NCBI GenBank assembly: GCA_035551475.1
Contig: DASZMX010000080.1
Location: forward strand, 5,248 to 69,247
DNA from: DASZMX01 sp035551475
GTDB taxonomy: Bacteria; Verrucomicrobiota; Verrucomicrobiia; Limisphaerales; Palsa-1400
Direction of reading: 5' to 3'
Length of the DNA stretch: 64,000 nucleotides
Of this stretch, positions 16,535 through 24,387 are shown piece after piece; within the stretch, counting starts at the first letter, position 1, and each line of letters opens with the position of its first letter. The notes under the pieces were generated by a model. It had not been told where the DNA came from, did no database searches, and worked only from the letters and a program-made list of their open reading frames with translations. Position numbers and translations under genes: made by a program.

Positions 16535-18066
16535 TCAATCGTCGCGGGCGGTTTGCTCGAAATATCCAGGCAGACGCGATTGACGCCTTTGACTTCGTTG
16601 ATGATGCGGTTGGATAACCGTTCGAGAAGTTCGTAGGGCAGCTTCACCCAATCCGCCGTCATGCCGTCCTGGGATTCCACCGCGCGAATGGCGATGGTAA
16701 AATCATACGTCCGCTCGTCGCCCATCACGCCGACGCTGCGCACGGGCAGAAGCACCGCGAAGCTCTGCCAGATTTTATAATACCAGCCGGCGGCTTTCAT
16801 TTCCTCGACGACAATGGTGTCCGCCGCGCGCAGGATGTCGCAGCGTTCCGGCGAGACTTCGCCCAGGATGCGCACCGCGAGGCCCGGCCCCGGGAACGGC
16901 TGGCGCATGACAATTTCGTGCGGCAACCCCAGCTCCAAACCGAGCTGTCGCACCTCGTCCTTGAACAAATATTTCAGCGGCTCGACCAATTCGAATTTCA
17001 TATTGGCCGGCAGGCCGCCGACATTGTGGTGCGACTTGATCAACGCCGCGGGGTTGCCGCCGATCGGCACGGATTCAATCACGTCCGGATACAGCGTGCC
17101 TTGCGCCAGGAATTTCGCGGCGCCGGCGCGTTTGGTCGCCTCCTGAAAAACTTCGATGAAAGTTTCGCCGATGATTTTGCGTTTGCGCTCGGGATCCGTC
17201 ACGCCCTTGAGCCGGCCCAGGAAAAGCTCCGAGGCATCCTCGTATTGCAGCTTGATATGAAAGTGCCGCCCAAAAACCTCCTGCACCACCTCCGCTTCGC
17301 GCCCGCGCAATAAACCATTGTTGACAAAGATGCAGGTCAGTTGATCGCCGATGGCCTTGTGCAGCAGGGCCGCCGCCACGCTGGAATCCACGCCGCCGCT
17401 GAGGCCGAGGATGACTTTTTCCGTTCCCACCTGCGCGCGAATCTGCGCCACCGCCGTCTCCGCGTAATCGTGCATGTTCCAGGTCTGGCCGCACCCGCAG
17501 ACGCCGTGCACAAAATTGGCGAAGATCTCGCGTCCGCGCGGCGTGTGCGCCACCTCGGGATGGAATTGCAGCCCGAAAAATTTCCGCGTGCGGTCTTCAA
17601 TGGCGGCAAATTCCGAGTTGTCCGATTGCGCCACGGCCTGGAAGCCCTCGGGGATTTTCGTCAATTTGTCGCCGTGCGAATTCCACACTTGCAATGACGC
17701 CGGCAAGTTCGCAAAAAGCGCGCAGGCGCTGTCCTTGACGGTGAGGACGCCCTTGCCGAACTCCCGTTTTTGGCCGGGCGCGACCACCCCGCCCAATTGA
17801 TGCGCCATCAACTGCACGCCGTAGCAAATTCCCAGGACCGGCAGGCCCAATTGGAAAATGGCGGGATCGGGCAGCGGCGCCTTGGGTGAATAAACGCTCG
17901 AAGGCCCGCCGGAAAGAATGATGCCCGCCGGCTTCATCGCGGCCAATTGCGCGGCGGGGATGTCGTAGCGCACGATGGTCGAGAACACGCTGCATTCGCG
18001 GACGCGCCGGGCGATCACCTGCGTGTATTGCGCCCCAAAATCCAAAATGACAATTTGCTCAACCAT
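16525..18066 (-). CDS. guaA: GMP synthase (glutamine-hydrolysing)
   Basis: A 513-residue enzyme that converts XMP to GMP. The amidotransferase domain has the triad Cys81 (GICYG), His169 and Glu171 (FHPE). The ATP pyrophosphatase P-loop is LGLSGGVDSSVAAALLHKA. The C-terminal dimerisation domain ends in CLDISSKPPATIEWE, the standard GuaA terminus. Length is normal. It is followed by the overlapping photolyase gene. The 107-base gap to the divergent ACT gene contains a small hairpin but no recognised purine riboswitch. Confidence 0.98.
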   Translation of the reverse strand: MVEQIVILDFGAQYTQVIARRVRECSVFSTIVRYDIPAAQLAAMKPAGIILSGGPSSVYSPKAPLPDPAIFQLGLPVLGICYGVQLMAHQLGGVVAPGQKREFGKGVLTVKDSACALFANLPASLQVWNSHGDKLTKIPEGFQAVAQSDNSEFAAIEDRTRKFFGLQFHPEVAHTPRGREIFANFVHGVCGCGQTWNMHDYAETAVAQIRAQVGTEKVILGLSGGVDSSVAAALLHKAIGDQLTCIFVNNGLLRGREAEVVQEVFGRHFHIKLQYEDASELFLGRLKGVTDPERKRKIIGETFIEVFQEATKRAGAAKFLAQGTLYPDVIESVPIGGNPAALIKSHHNVGGLPANMKFELVEPLKYLFKDEVRQLGLELGLPHEIVMRQPFPGPGLAVRILGEVSPERCDILRAADTIVVEEMKAAGWYYKIWQSFAVLLPVRSVGVMGDERTYDFTIAIRAVESQDGMTADWVKLPYELLERLSNRIINEVKGVNRVCLDISSKPPATIEWE

Positions 18067-18121
18067 GAAAAAGCCTAGGGTTTAATTTTCCAAACGTCCA
18101 TTTTGATTTGAACTTCGGAAG

Positions 18122-18143
18122 GCCCGGACTTTAAACTCCGGGC
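18122..18143. promoter_or_regulatory. Small perfect hairpin in the guaA/ACT divergent spacer
   Basis: GCCCGGA and TCCGGGC flank an 8-base AT-rich loop (CTTTAAAC). It lies between the divergent guaA and tandem-ACT genes, about 30 bases before the ACT start. It has no U-tract on either strand, so it is not a terminator. It might be an operator or a leader structure; this is positional inference. Confidence 0.3.
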
Positions 18144-18173
18144 GTTGATGTCGCAAATTCAATTATTTGGGAT

Positions 18174-18566
18174 ATGCAGATCACAAAACAGCTCGCTCTC
18201 TTCCTCGAAAATCGCCCCGGCATGCTCGCGCGTGTCTGCGACGCCCTCACGGCCGCCAAGATCAATATTTACGCCATCTCCAGCAGCGACACGGTGGATC
18301 ATATCGTGTTGCGCATGGTGGTGAGCGACCCCACCAAGGCGCTCTACGTTTTCGAGGAGCACGGCACGCTCGTCGTCGAGGATGATGTCCTGATGATCAC
18401 CGGCGACAACAAACCGGGCTCCCTCGCCCGCATTGCCCATCGGCTGGCCGCCGCCAAGGTCAATATTGAATACGCCTATTGCGCCACGTCGCCCGAGGCC
18501 AAAAAAGGCCTGCTCATCCTGCGCGTGTCGGACGCCCGCAAGGCGATGAAGGTCCTAAATAGTTGA
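18174..18566 (+). CDS. Tandem ACT-domain protein
   Basis: A 130-residue protein made of two ACT domains, the small-ligand sensors of amino-acid metabolism. The first covers about 1-65 (QLALFLENRPGMLARVCDAL, INIYAISSSDT). The second covers about 68-130 (ITGDNKPGSLARIAHRLAAAKVNIEYAYCA). No catalytic domain is attached, as in stand-alone ACT regulators near amino-acid or IMP/GMP genes. It probably binds an amino acid and controls a partner protein; the partner is not evident. The ATG has a GGGAT sequence just upstream. Confidence 0.88.
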   Translation: MQITKQLALFLENRPGMLARVCDALTAAKINIYAISSSDTVDHIVLRMVVSDPTKALYVFEEHGTLVVEDDVLMITGDNKPGSLARIAHRLAAAKVNIEYAYCATSPEAKKGLLILRVSDARKAMKVLNS

Positions 18567-18578
18567 CACGGTTCGCGG

Positions 18579-20414
18579 TCACACATTTTCCGCCGCCTCG
18601 ATTTTCTCGAAGTTTTCCTCGATGAACGCCGTGTTTTGGATGCGGCAGAGGCGCGCGTAAAGGCCATTTCGCTCCAGCAATTCCGCATGGGAGCCGCGCT
18701 CGGCAACTTCCCCATGCAAGAGCACCAGAATCTGGTCGGCGCTGCGAATCGTGCTGAGACGATGCGCAATCACAAAACTCGTGCGGTGCGCCATCAGGCG
18801 CTCCAGCGCCTCCTGGATCAGCTTTTCCGTGGCGGTGTCCACGCTGGCGGTCGCCTCGTCCAGAATGAGAATCGGCGCGTTCTTGAGCAGGGCGCGCGCG
18901 ATGCTCACCCGCTGTTTTTCGCCCACGCTTAACTTGACACCGCGTTCCCCCACCCGCGAGTCGTAGCCTTCCGGCAGGCGGGCGATGAATTCATGGCAAT
19001 TGGCCGCCCGCGCCGCCGCCAGCATTTCCTCCTCGGTGGCGTCGAGCTTGCCGTAAAGAATATTTTCCCGCACGGTGCCGTTGAACAGAAAAGCCTCCTG
19101 GCTGACCACGCTGATTTGCGCCCGCAGCGAGTCCAACGTCAGCCGGCTGATGTCCTGGCCGTCGATCGTGATCCGCCCCGCGCTCAATTCGTAAAAAGCC
19201 GGCAGCAGGTTGACGAGCGTGGACTTGCCCGCGCCCGTCGGGCCGACGAGGGCGATCATTTCTCCCGGGCACGCGTGCAGCGAGATGCCCTGCAACGCCG
19301 CGCGCTCCGCGCCATAGCGGAAGGAAACATTCTCGTAGCGCACCTCGCCGCGCGCCGGCCCCGGGAACGCCACGTTGCGCCCTTGCGCGCCCGCGGCTTT
19401 CTCATCGGTGGCGTCGAGGATGTCAAACACCCGCTCCCCCGCGGCGCGCGCCGCCTGCAGCATCTGGTTCAACCCGTGCAACCGCGCCAGCCGCTCATAA
19501 AACATCGCCAGGTAAAGTATAAATCCGACGAGATGCCCGACGCTCAATTGATGCGACGCCACCATCGTTCCGCCCGCCCACAGCGCCAACGCCGTGCCCA
19601 GCGACGCCACAAACGACATCGCCGGCGAATACATCGCCCACACCCGCATGACGCCCAGCGTGCTTTGGCGCAAATCGTCCGCGCGTTTCGCGAAACGCAC
19701 GTCCTCATGGGCCTCGCGCGCAAAGGCCTTGATTTGCCGCACGCCTTGCAGGTTGTCCATCAGCAGCGCATTCATCGCGCTGGCGGCCTGCCGTTGCGCG
19801 CGGTAACGGCGGTGCGCCGTCAGCGTGTACCACATCGTGCCAGTGACCAGCAACGGGATGGGAATCAGCGCAATCGCCGCGAGCTTCGGGCTGGCTGAAA
19901 AGAGCATGAAGCCCACCACCAGCAGGCTGATGGAGGCCACGGTCCCCTGCTCCGTGCCGTCAATCAAAACGCGCTCCACCGCGTTGACGTCCTCGATCAC
20001 GCGCGTCATCAGGTCGCCGGAAGCGCGCTGGTCAAAGTATCCCACGGGCAGGCGCTGGAGCCGGCCATAGACCTGGCGCCGCATGTCATAAATGACATTT
20101 TGCTCAAAACTATTATTGACTAATATGCGCAGGCTGTTGGCCAAATCCCGCAGTAAAAAGGCGCCCAGCAGCCCGGCCGCCGGCCAGAAAAAATTCGCGG
20201 TGCGGCCCCCCGCGACGTCGTCGATGATCAATTGGGCGAGTTTCGGGAACGCCAGCCCAAAACCGGTCGCGAGCAGCGCGCAGAGGATGTTGGCCGTCGC
20301 CATGCCGGGATACGGGCGCAGGTAAACGCCGACCCGGCGCAGGATTTCCCACGTGGTTCGTGATTTTGCCCGCAACGTCGGGTCTTCGTGCGATGAATGA
20401 TGTTGGCCGTGCAC
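18579..20414 (-). CDS. MsbA-like ABC exporter (fused permease and ATPase)
   Basis: A 611-residue half-transporter. Residues 30-330 form the six-helix ABC exporter membrane domain, with the typical GYFDQRASGDLMTRVIEDV coupling region. The nucleotide-binding domain has Walker A GPTGAGKSTLVNLL, Walker B ILILDEATASVD, and the H-loop in FVIAHRLSTI. The signature motif reads LSVGEKQR rather than the commonest LSGGQ, a variant seen in other exporters. Family members flip lipid A, other lipids or drugs. It probably homodimerises. The start codon is GTG at 20414 with a His-rich N-terminus. It stands alone and is convergent with the ACT gene. Confidence 0.93.
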   Translation of the reverse strand: MHGQHHSSHEDPTLRAKSRTTWEILRRVGVYLRPYPGMATANILCALLATGFGLAFPKLAQLIIDDVAGGRTANFFWPAAGLLGAFLLRDLANSLRILVNNSFEQNVIYDMRRQVYGRLQRLPVGYFDQRASGDLMTRVIEDVNAVERVLIDGTEQGTVASISLLVVGFMLFSASPKLAAIALIPIPLLVTGTMWYTLTAHRRYRAQRQAASAMNALLMDNLQGVRQIKAFAREAHEDVRFAKRADDLRQSTLGVMRVWAMYSPAMSFVASLGTALALWAGGTMVASHQLSVGHLVGFILYLAMFYERLARLHGLNQMLQAARAAGERVFDILDATDEKAAGAQGRNVAFPGPARGEVRYENVSFRYGAERAALQGISLHACPGEMIALVGPTGAGKSTLVNLLPAFYELSAGRITIDGQDISRLTLDSLRAQISVVSQEAFLFNGTVRENILYGKLDATEEEMLAAARAANCHEFIARLPEGYDSRVGERGVKLSVGEKQRVSIARALLKNAPILILDEATASVDTATEKLIQEALERLMAHRTSFVIAHRLSTIRSADQILVLLHGEVAERGSHAELLERNGLYARLCRIQNTAFIEENFEKIEAAENV

Positions 20415-20526
20415 CGTCAGGGCTCCGCGCTTTCTATTCGCCTCATTTCGCGCCTAATGTATATTGGGGCGGCGAATTGAAAAACCTTTTCCTGCGCCGG
20501 AATTTTGGTTCAGTGGTAAAAAACGG

Positions 20527-21567
20527 ATGAATTTGAAACTGAGATTGGCCGCCTACGCCGTCCTGATCATGCTCGCCGCGTGGTTCGGCCATCGCTTTTA
20601 CCGAAGCTATCAAGGAACCTCCGGCGGCGAAAAACCCGCCGCCCATGCCAGCCACAAAAAGGCCACCAATGTCGTGGCCGCCGCGACCAACGTCCCGGCC
20701 CTCGACACCAATGCCGTCGCCACCGACACCAATGCGGCGTCCGTGGCCACCAACACCGCTGACCAAGCCGCCGCCACGAACACCATGGCGCAAAGCGCTC
20801 CGCCAGACACCAATCAAGCCGCCACCGCGGCTGCGGCCGCGGCGGATCAGGATCCCACCACCATGGCCCAAACGATTTCCGGCAAGGAACAGGGCACAAC
20901 GATCATTAATCTCGCATTGTTCATCGTGTCGGTTTTGGGCTTGGGCTTGCTCGTGGCCCATGACATCACCGTGATGGTGGGCGCCAAGGCCGGCGATTAT
21001 CTTTTCAGCAACGTGGGCGATGCCCAGCGCGATCCCGAGTACGAAAAAGCCGAGCAGGTTTGGGCCAACGGCAAACACCTGGAAGCCATTCAACTCTTGC
21101 GCGATTACTACAAGCGCAATCCCCGCCAGGTGCACGCGGCGCTGCGCATCGCCGAAATTTACGAGAAGGATTTGCGCAATTATCTCGCCGCCGCCCTCGA
21201 ATACGAAGAAGTCCTCAAGCACAAGCTGCCGAGCGACCGCTGGGCGTGGGCCGCCATTCATCTCTGCAACCTTTACTCGCGCCTGGGCCAGCAGGACAAG
21301 ACTCTCGCCCTGCTCCGCCGCATCGCCGAGGAGCATCCCAAATCCGCCGCCGCCAAAAAAGCTCGCCAGCGCCTGGGCCTGCCCGAACCGGAGGAAACCG
21401 AGCCGGTCGCAGCCGAACCGGCCGCTGAACCCGACCCCGAGGCGGAAGCAACGTTTGAAGTCACCGATGATAATCTGGCGTGGCCCACCGAGCCCGGCTC
21501 CGAGCCGGAACCGCCGGCGCAGGATCCCAAGTCCAATCTCCCGCCCGGCTTTCGCCCGAAAAAATAA
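20527..21567 (+). CDS. Membrane-anchored TPR protein with Asn/Thr-rich linker
   Basis: A 346-residue protein with no recognised specific function. One membrane helix at about 5-22 (AAYAVLIMLAAWFGHRF) is followed by an extended Ala/Thr/Asn/Asp-rich linker to about residue 115. The linker has repeated DTN/ATN units (LDTNAV, TDTNAA, ATNTAD). A second helix (TIINLALFIVSVLGLGLLVAHDI) comes next. Then come about three TPR-like helical hairpins (AEQVWANGKHLEAIQLLRDYY, LRIAEIYEKDL, CNLYSRLGQQDKTLALL) and an acidic Pro-rich tail. It is probably a scaffold. The start MNLKLR has AACGG before it; a start 21 codons upstream lacks a signal. Confidence 0.78.
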   Translation: MNLKLRLAAYAVLIMLAAWFGHRFYRSYQGTSGGEKPAAHASHKKATNVVAAATNVPALDTNAVATDTNAASVATNTADQAAATNTMAQSAPPDTNQAATAAAAAADQDPTTMAQTISGKEQGTTIINLALFIVSVLGLGLLVAHDITVMVGAKAGDYLFSNVGDAQRDPEYEKAEQVWANGKHLEAIQLLRDYYKRNPRQVHAALRIAEIYEKDLRNYLAAALEYEEVLKHKLPSDRWAWAAIHLCNLYSRLGQQDKTLALLRRIAEEHPKSAAAKKARQRLGLPEPEETEPVAAEPAAEPDPEAEATFEVTDDNLAWPTEPGSEPEPPAQDPKSNLPPGFRPKK

Positions 21568-21588
21568 TGTCTCGCTCCGCAGCGTCCG

Positions 21589-22130
21589 TCACAATCCCCA
21601 TTTTTCCGTGTGGACGGGGCTGAACTGCGCCAATGCGTCCAGCAAACGATTCGGGTCCGCCTCGCTCACGACTGTTTTGCGATGCGCCCCCGCAATGAAT
21701 CGCTCCGCCATCGCGTGATCCAAAAAAGCCAGGAATGAATCGTAGAATCCCGCCACATTCAGCAGCCCATGCGCTTTGCCGTGCAGGCCCAATTGCGTCC
21801 ACGTCACCACTTCGCAAATTTCCTCCAGCGTGCCGAAGCCGCCCGGCAGGGCGATAAAGGCGTCCGCCAAATCGATCATCATCGCTTTGCGTTCATGCAT
21901 GGACGGCACGACATGCAATTCCGTCAGGCCATGATGCGCCACTTCACGATCCACGAGCTTTTGTGGAATGACACCCGCCACCGATCCGCCCTTCGCCAGA
22001 ACAGTGTCGGCGAGAATCCCCATCAATCCCCGGCTCGCGCCGCCAACACCTCTCCCAACGCCCGCGCCGCCTCCGCATAATCCGGCCGCGCCCCGACATT
22101 TGAACCGCAATAGACGCAAACTCGTTTCAT
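21589..22130 (-). pseudogene. LOG-family protein gene interrupted by a frameshift
   Basis: Two overlapping frames together spell a LOG-family (cytokinin riboside phosphoribohydrolase-like, TIGR00730) protein. Frame one, from the ATG at 22130, gives MKRVCVYCGSNVGARPDY to LGEVLAARAGD and stops at 22023. Frame two supplies GGASRGLMGILADTVL, the nucleotide site PGGFGTLEE and the rest to 21589. Members normally have about LAARGIxLVYGGxxxGLMG here, so roughly nine residues are missing. The junction (22036-22044) contains a single GGCGGCGCG that can be read as both LAAR and GGA. A deletion of about 28 bp between two such repeats explains the shift. It may be a true pseudogene or an assembly collapse. 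Confidence 0.75.
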
Positions 22131-22257
22131 CATGATGGCTCTGCGCTCTCGCGCCACCTTGCCTTCACGGCGCCAAAAGTCACGCTGATACCTTCGCGCC
22201 CGCCCGTAGAATCTTCCGCACGTCCCGTCTCGACAATTCCCCGGCGGCGTCCTTAGC

Positions 22258-23919
22258 ATGCGCACATCTATGAGATGGATTGCTTGCATCATGGTTTGCA
22301 GTTTGCTGACTGGCGCCGCGCTGGCTGCCGGGCCCGACGACCAATTTGTTGACATCTACAACCAGATTCTGCAAGGCCAGAGCATGGAGGCCGCCGGCCA
22401 GACCACGGGCGCCGCGGAGCATTACCGCGATTCGCTGGCGAGCCTGCGCCAGTTGCAGACGGATCATCCCTCCTGGAATCCGCAGGTCGTCAAATTTCGC
22501 GTCGAGTTTCTCGAGGGAAAAATGGCCGAGCTGGGAAAATATCTGCCGGCGACGGCCCCGGTCGCGGCCCCTGCTCCCGCCGCGCCCGCTCCCGCGGATC
22601 CCACCGCCAGTTTGCGCGCGCAGGTGGACGCCTTGAACGCCTCCAACGCGCAACTCCAGCAGAAACTTAAAGAGGCCCTTTCCGTGCAGCCCGCCTCCGC
22701 CAACCCTGAGGAACTGGCGAAGGCCCAGGCGCGCATCGACGATTTGCAAAAGGAAAATGATTTGTTGAAAGTCACGCTGCAGCAAAAGAAGCCCGCCACG
22801 CCCGCCCCGGCCGCTCCTTCCACTGCGCCCAGCGAGGTGCTGAAGTTGACCGATCAGTTGACTGCCGCCACCAACCGCCTTGCTGAGCTGGCCGCCTCGG
22901 ACGCCGCCCTCGAGCAGAAGCTGGCCGACGCCAACAGTCAAATCAATACGATGAAAGCGGCGCCCGCCCCCGCGCCGCGCACCGAGGAAATGCAAAAACT
23001 CGTGGAGGAGCGCGACCATTTGAAAAGCACGCTGGAGCAGCGCACCCGCGATCTCGCCGACGCCGAAGCGCATAGCTCCCAGTTGAAAGACCAGGCCGCA
23101 CAAGTCCAGGCTTCCACTGCGGCCCAGGATGAAAGCAGCCGACTTGGCCAGGAAGTGGAGCGTCTCCGCGCCCGCTTGGCCGTCGCCGAAGCGACGCCCG
23201 TTCCCTACACCGCCGAAGAATTGGCCATTATGAAACAAGCGCCCGCCACGCCGCCGGCCCAAGCCGCGCCGCCGGTCGCCGTAACGACGCCGCCTGCTTC
23301 CGCCAAAGCAGCAACGCCCGCCAAGCCCGGCGTCGCGCATACGCTGAAGGATTTGCCGCCGGGCGCCGGCGCGTTGATGGCGGACGCTTCCCGCGCCGCG
23401 ATGGAGCGCGATTTCAAAGGCGCCGAGGAAAAGTATAACGAGATTTTAAGCCAGGACGAAAACAACGTCTATGTGCTCGCGCATCTGGCCAGCGCGCAAT
23501 TCGAGGCAAATGACCTCGCGGGCTGCGAGAAATCGGTCACCCACGCGCTGGCGTTGGACCGCGATGATCCGGCCAGTTTGTATCTCCTCGGCATTCTGCG
23601 TTATCGCCAGGAAAAGCTGGACGAGGCGCTCGACGCCTTGAGCCGCTCCGCCTTGGCCAATCCCACCAATGCCGGCACCCAAAACTATCTCGGCTGCGTC
23701 CTCGCAGACAAAGGCCAGCGGCCCGCCGCGGAAACGGCGTTCCGCAAAGCCTTGCAAGTGGATCCCGAATACGCGGACGCCCATTTCAATCTCGCCTTTG
23801 TTTACGCCACGGAAAAACCGCCGTCGCTCGAACTGGCGCGCTGGCACTACAAACGGGCGACTGACTTGCACCACCCGAAAAGCGAGGAATTGGAAAAGCT
23901 TCTCAACGCTGGAAAATGA
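22258..23919 (+). CDS. Secreted TPR protein with coiled-coil region
   Basis: A 553-residue protein of unknown function. A signal peptide (MRTSMRWIACIMVCSLLTGAALA) is followed by a short helical domain. Next is a long stretch, about 110-330, of coiled-coil-forming sequence (ASLRAQVDALNASNAQLQQKL, ARIDDLQKENDLLKVTL) broken by Ala/Pro linkers. The C-terminal part, about 370-553, has at least four TPR units (ADASRAAMERDFKGAEEKYNE, AHLASAQFEANDLAGCEKSV, YLLGILRYRQEKLDEALDAL, NYLGCVLADKGQRPAAETAF). The design suggests a periplasmic scaffold. An alternative start lies at 22270. It is divergent from the LOG gene. Confidence 0.82.
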   Translation: MRTSMRWIACIMVCSLLTGAALAAGPDDQFVDIYNQILQGQSMEAAGQTTGAAEHYRDSLASLRQLQTDHPSWNPQVVKFRVEFLEGKMAELGKYLPATAPVAAPAPAAPAPADPTASLRAQVDALNASNAQLQQKLKEALSVQPASANPEELAKAQARIDDLQKENDLLKVTLQQKKPATPAPAAPSTAPSEVLKLTDQLTAATNRLAELAASDAALEQKLADANSQINTMKAAPAPAPRTEEMQKLVEERDHLKSTLEQRTRDLADAEAHSSQLKDQAAQVQASTAAQDESSRLGQEVERLRARLAVAEATPVPYTAEELAIMKQAPATPPAQAAPPVAVTTPPASAKAATPAKPGVAHTLKDLPPGAGALMADASRAAMERDFKGAEEKYNEILSQDENNVYVLAHLASAQFEANDLAGCEKSVTHALALDRDDPASLYLLGILRYRQEKLDEALDALSRSALANPTNAGTQNYLGCVLADKGQRPAAETAFRKALQVDPEYADAHFNLAFVYATEKPPSLELARWHYKRATDLHHPKSEELEKLLNAGK

Positions 23920-23928
23920 CCTGCCGCC

Positions 23929-24348
23929 GTGCGCCAGGCTGTCCATCATATTTCCATCTCCACGCGCGGACGCGGTTTTTACGAATTCACCGCTGAGGTC
24001 GCCCGCTGCCTGCGCGCCGACCCCATCACGACCGGACTTGCCACGCTGTTCGTGCAGCATACTTCGGCCTCGCTCGTGATTCAGGAAAACGCGGACCCGG
24101 AAGTGCGGCGCGACTTCGAGCGCTTTTTCGCCCGCTTGGTTCCTGATGGCGATCCGCTGTTTCGCCACACCGCCGAAGGCGCCGACGATATGCCCGCCCA
24201 CATTCGGTCGGCGCTGACGGCGACGCAGTTGAGCATCCCCATTGCGCAGGGCAAACTCACGCTGGGCACATGGCAAGGCATCTACCTCTGGGAGCATCGC
24301 ACCGTGCCCCATCAGCGCCGCGTGGTGGCGCATTTTCTCGGCGAATAG
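23929..24348 (+). CDS. YjbQ family protein (UPF0047)
   Basis: A 139-residue protein covering the whole YjbQ domain. Family hallmarks visible are TLFVQHTSASLVIQENADPEVRRDFE, PLFRHTAEGADDMPAHI and GTWQGIYLWEHR. The conserved His and Asp residues of the trimeric fold are present. Some relatives have weak thiamin-phosphate synthase activity, but the true role is unsettled. A GTG start is used; the gene begins 10 bases after the TPR gene and probably shares its transcript. Confidence 0.92.
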   Translation: MRQAVHHISISTRGRGFYEFTAEVARCLRADPITTGLATLFVQHTSASLVIQENADPEVRRDFERFFARLVPDGDPLFRHTAEGADDMPAHIRSALTATQLSIPIAQGKLTLGTWQGIYLWEHRTVPHQRRVVAHFLGE

Positions 24349-24387
24349 GACTGGCGGACGCGCGCCCCCGGTGGCATTTTGCCGCGT

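Noticed and set aside
18067..18173. Possible purine riboswitch before guaA
   Set aside because: Only a simple 7-bp hairpin is visible; the three-helix junction and conserved core of purine riboswitches are absent.
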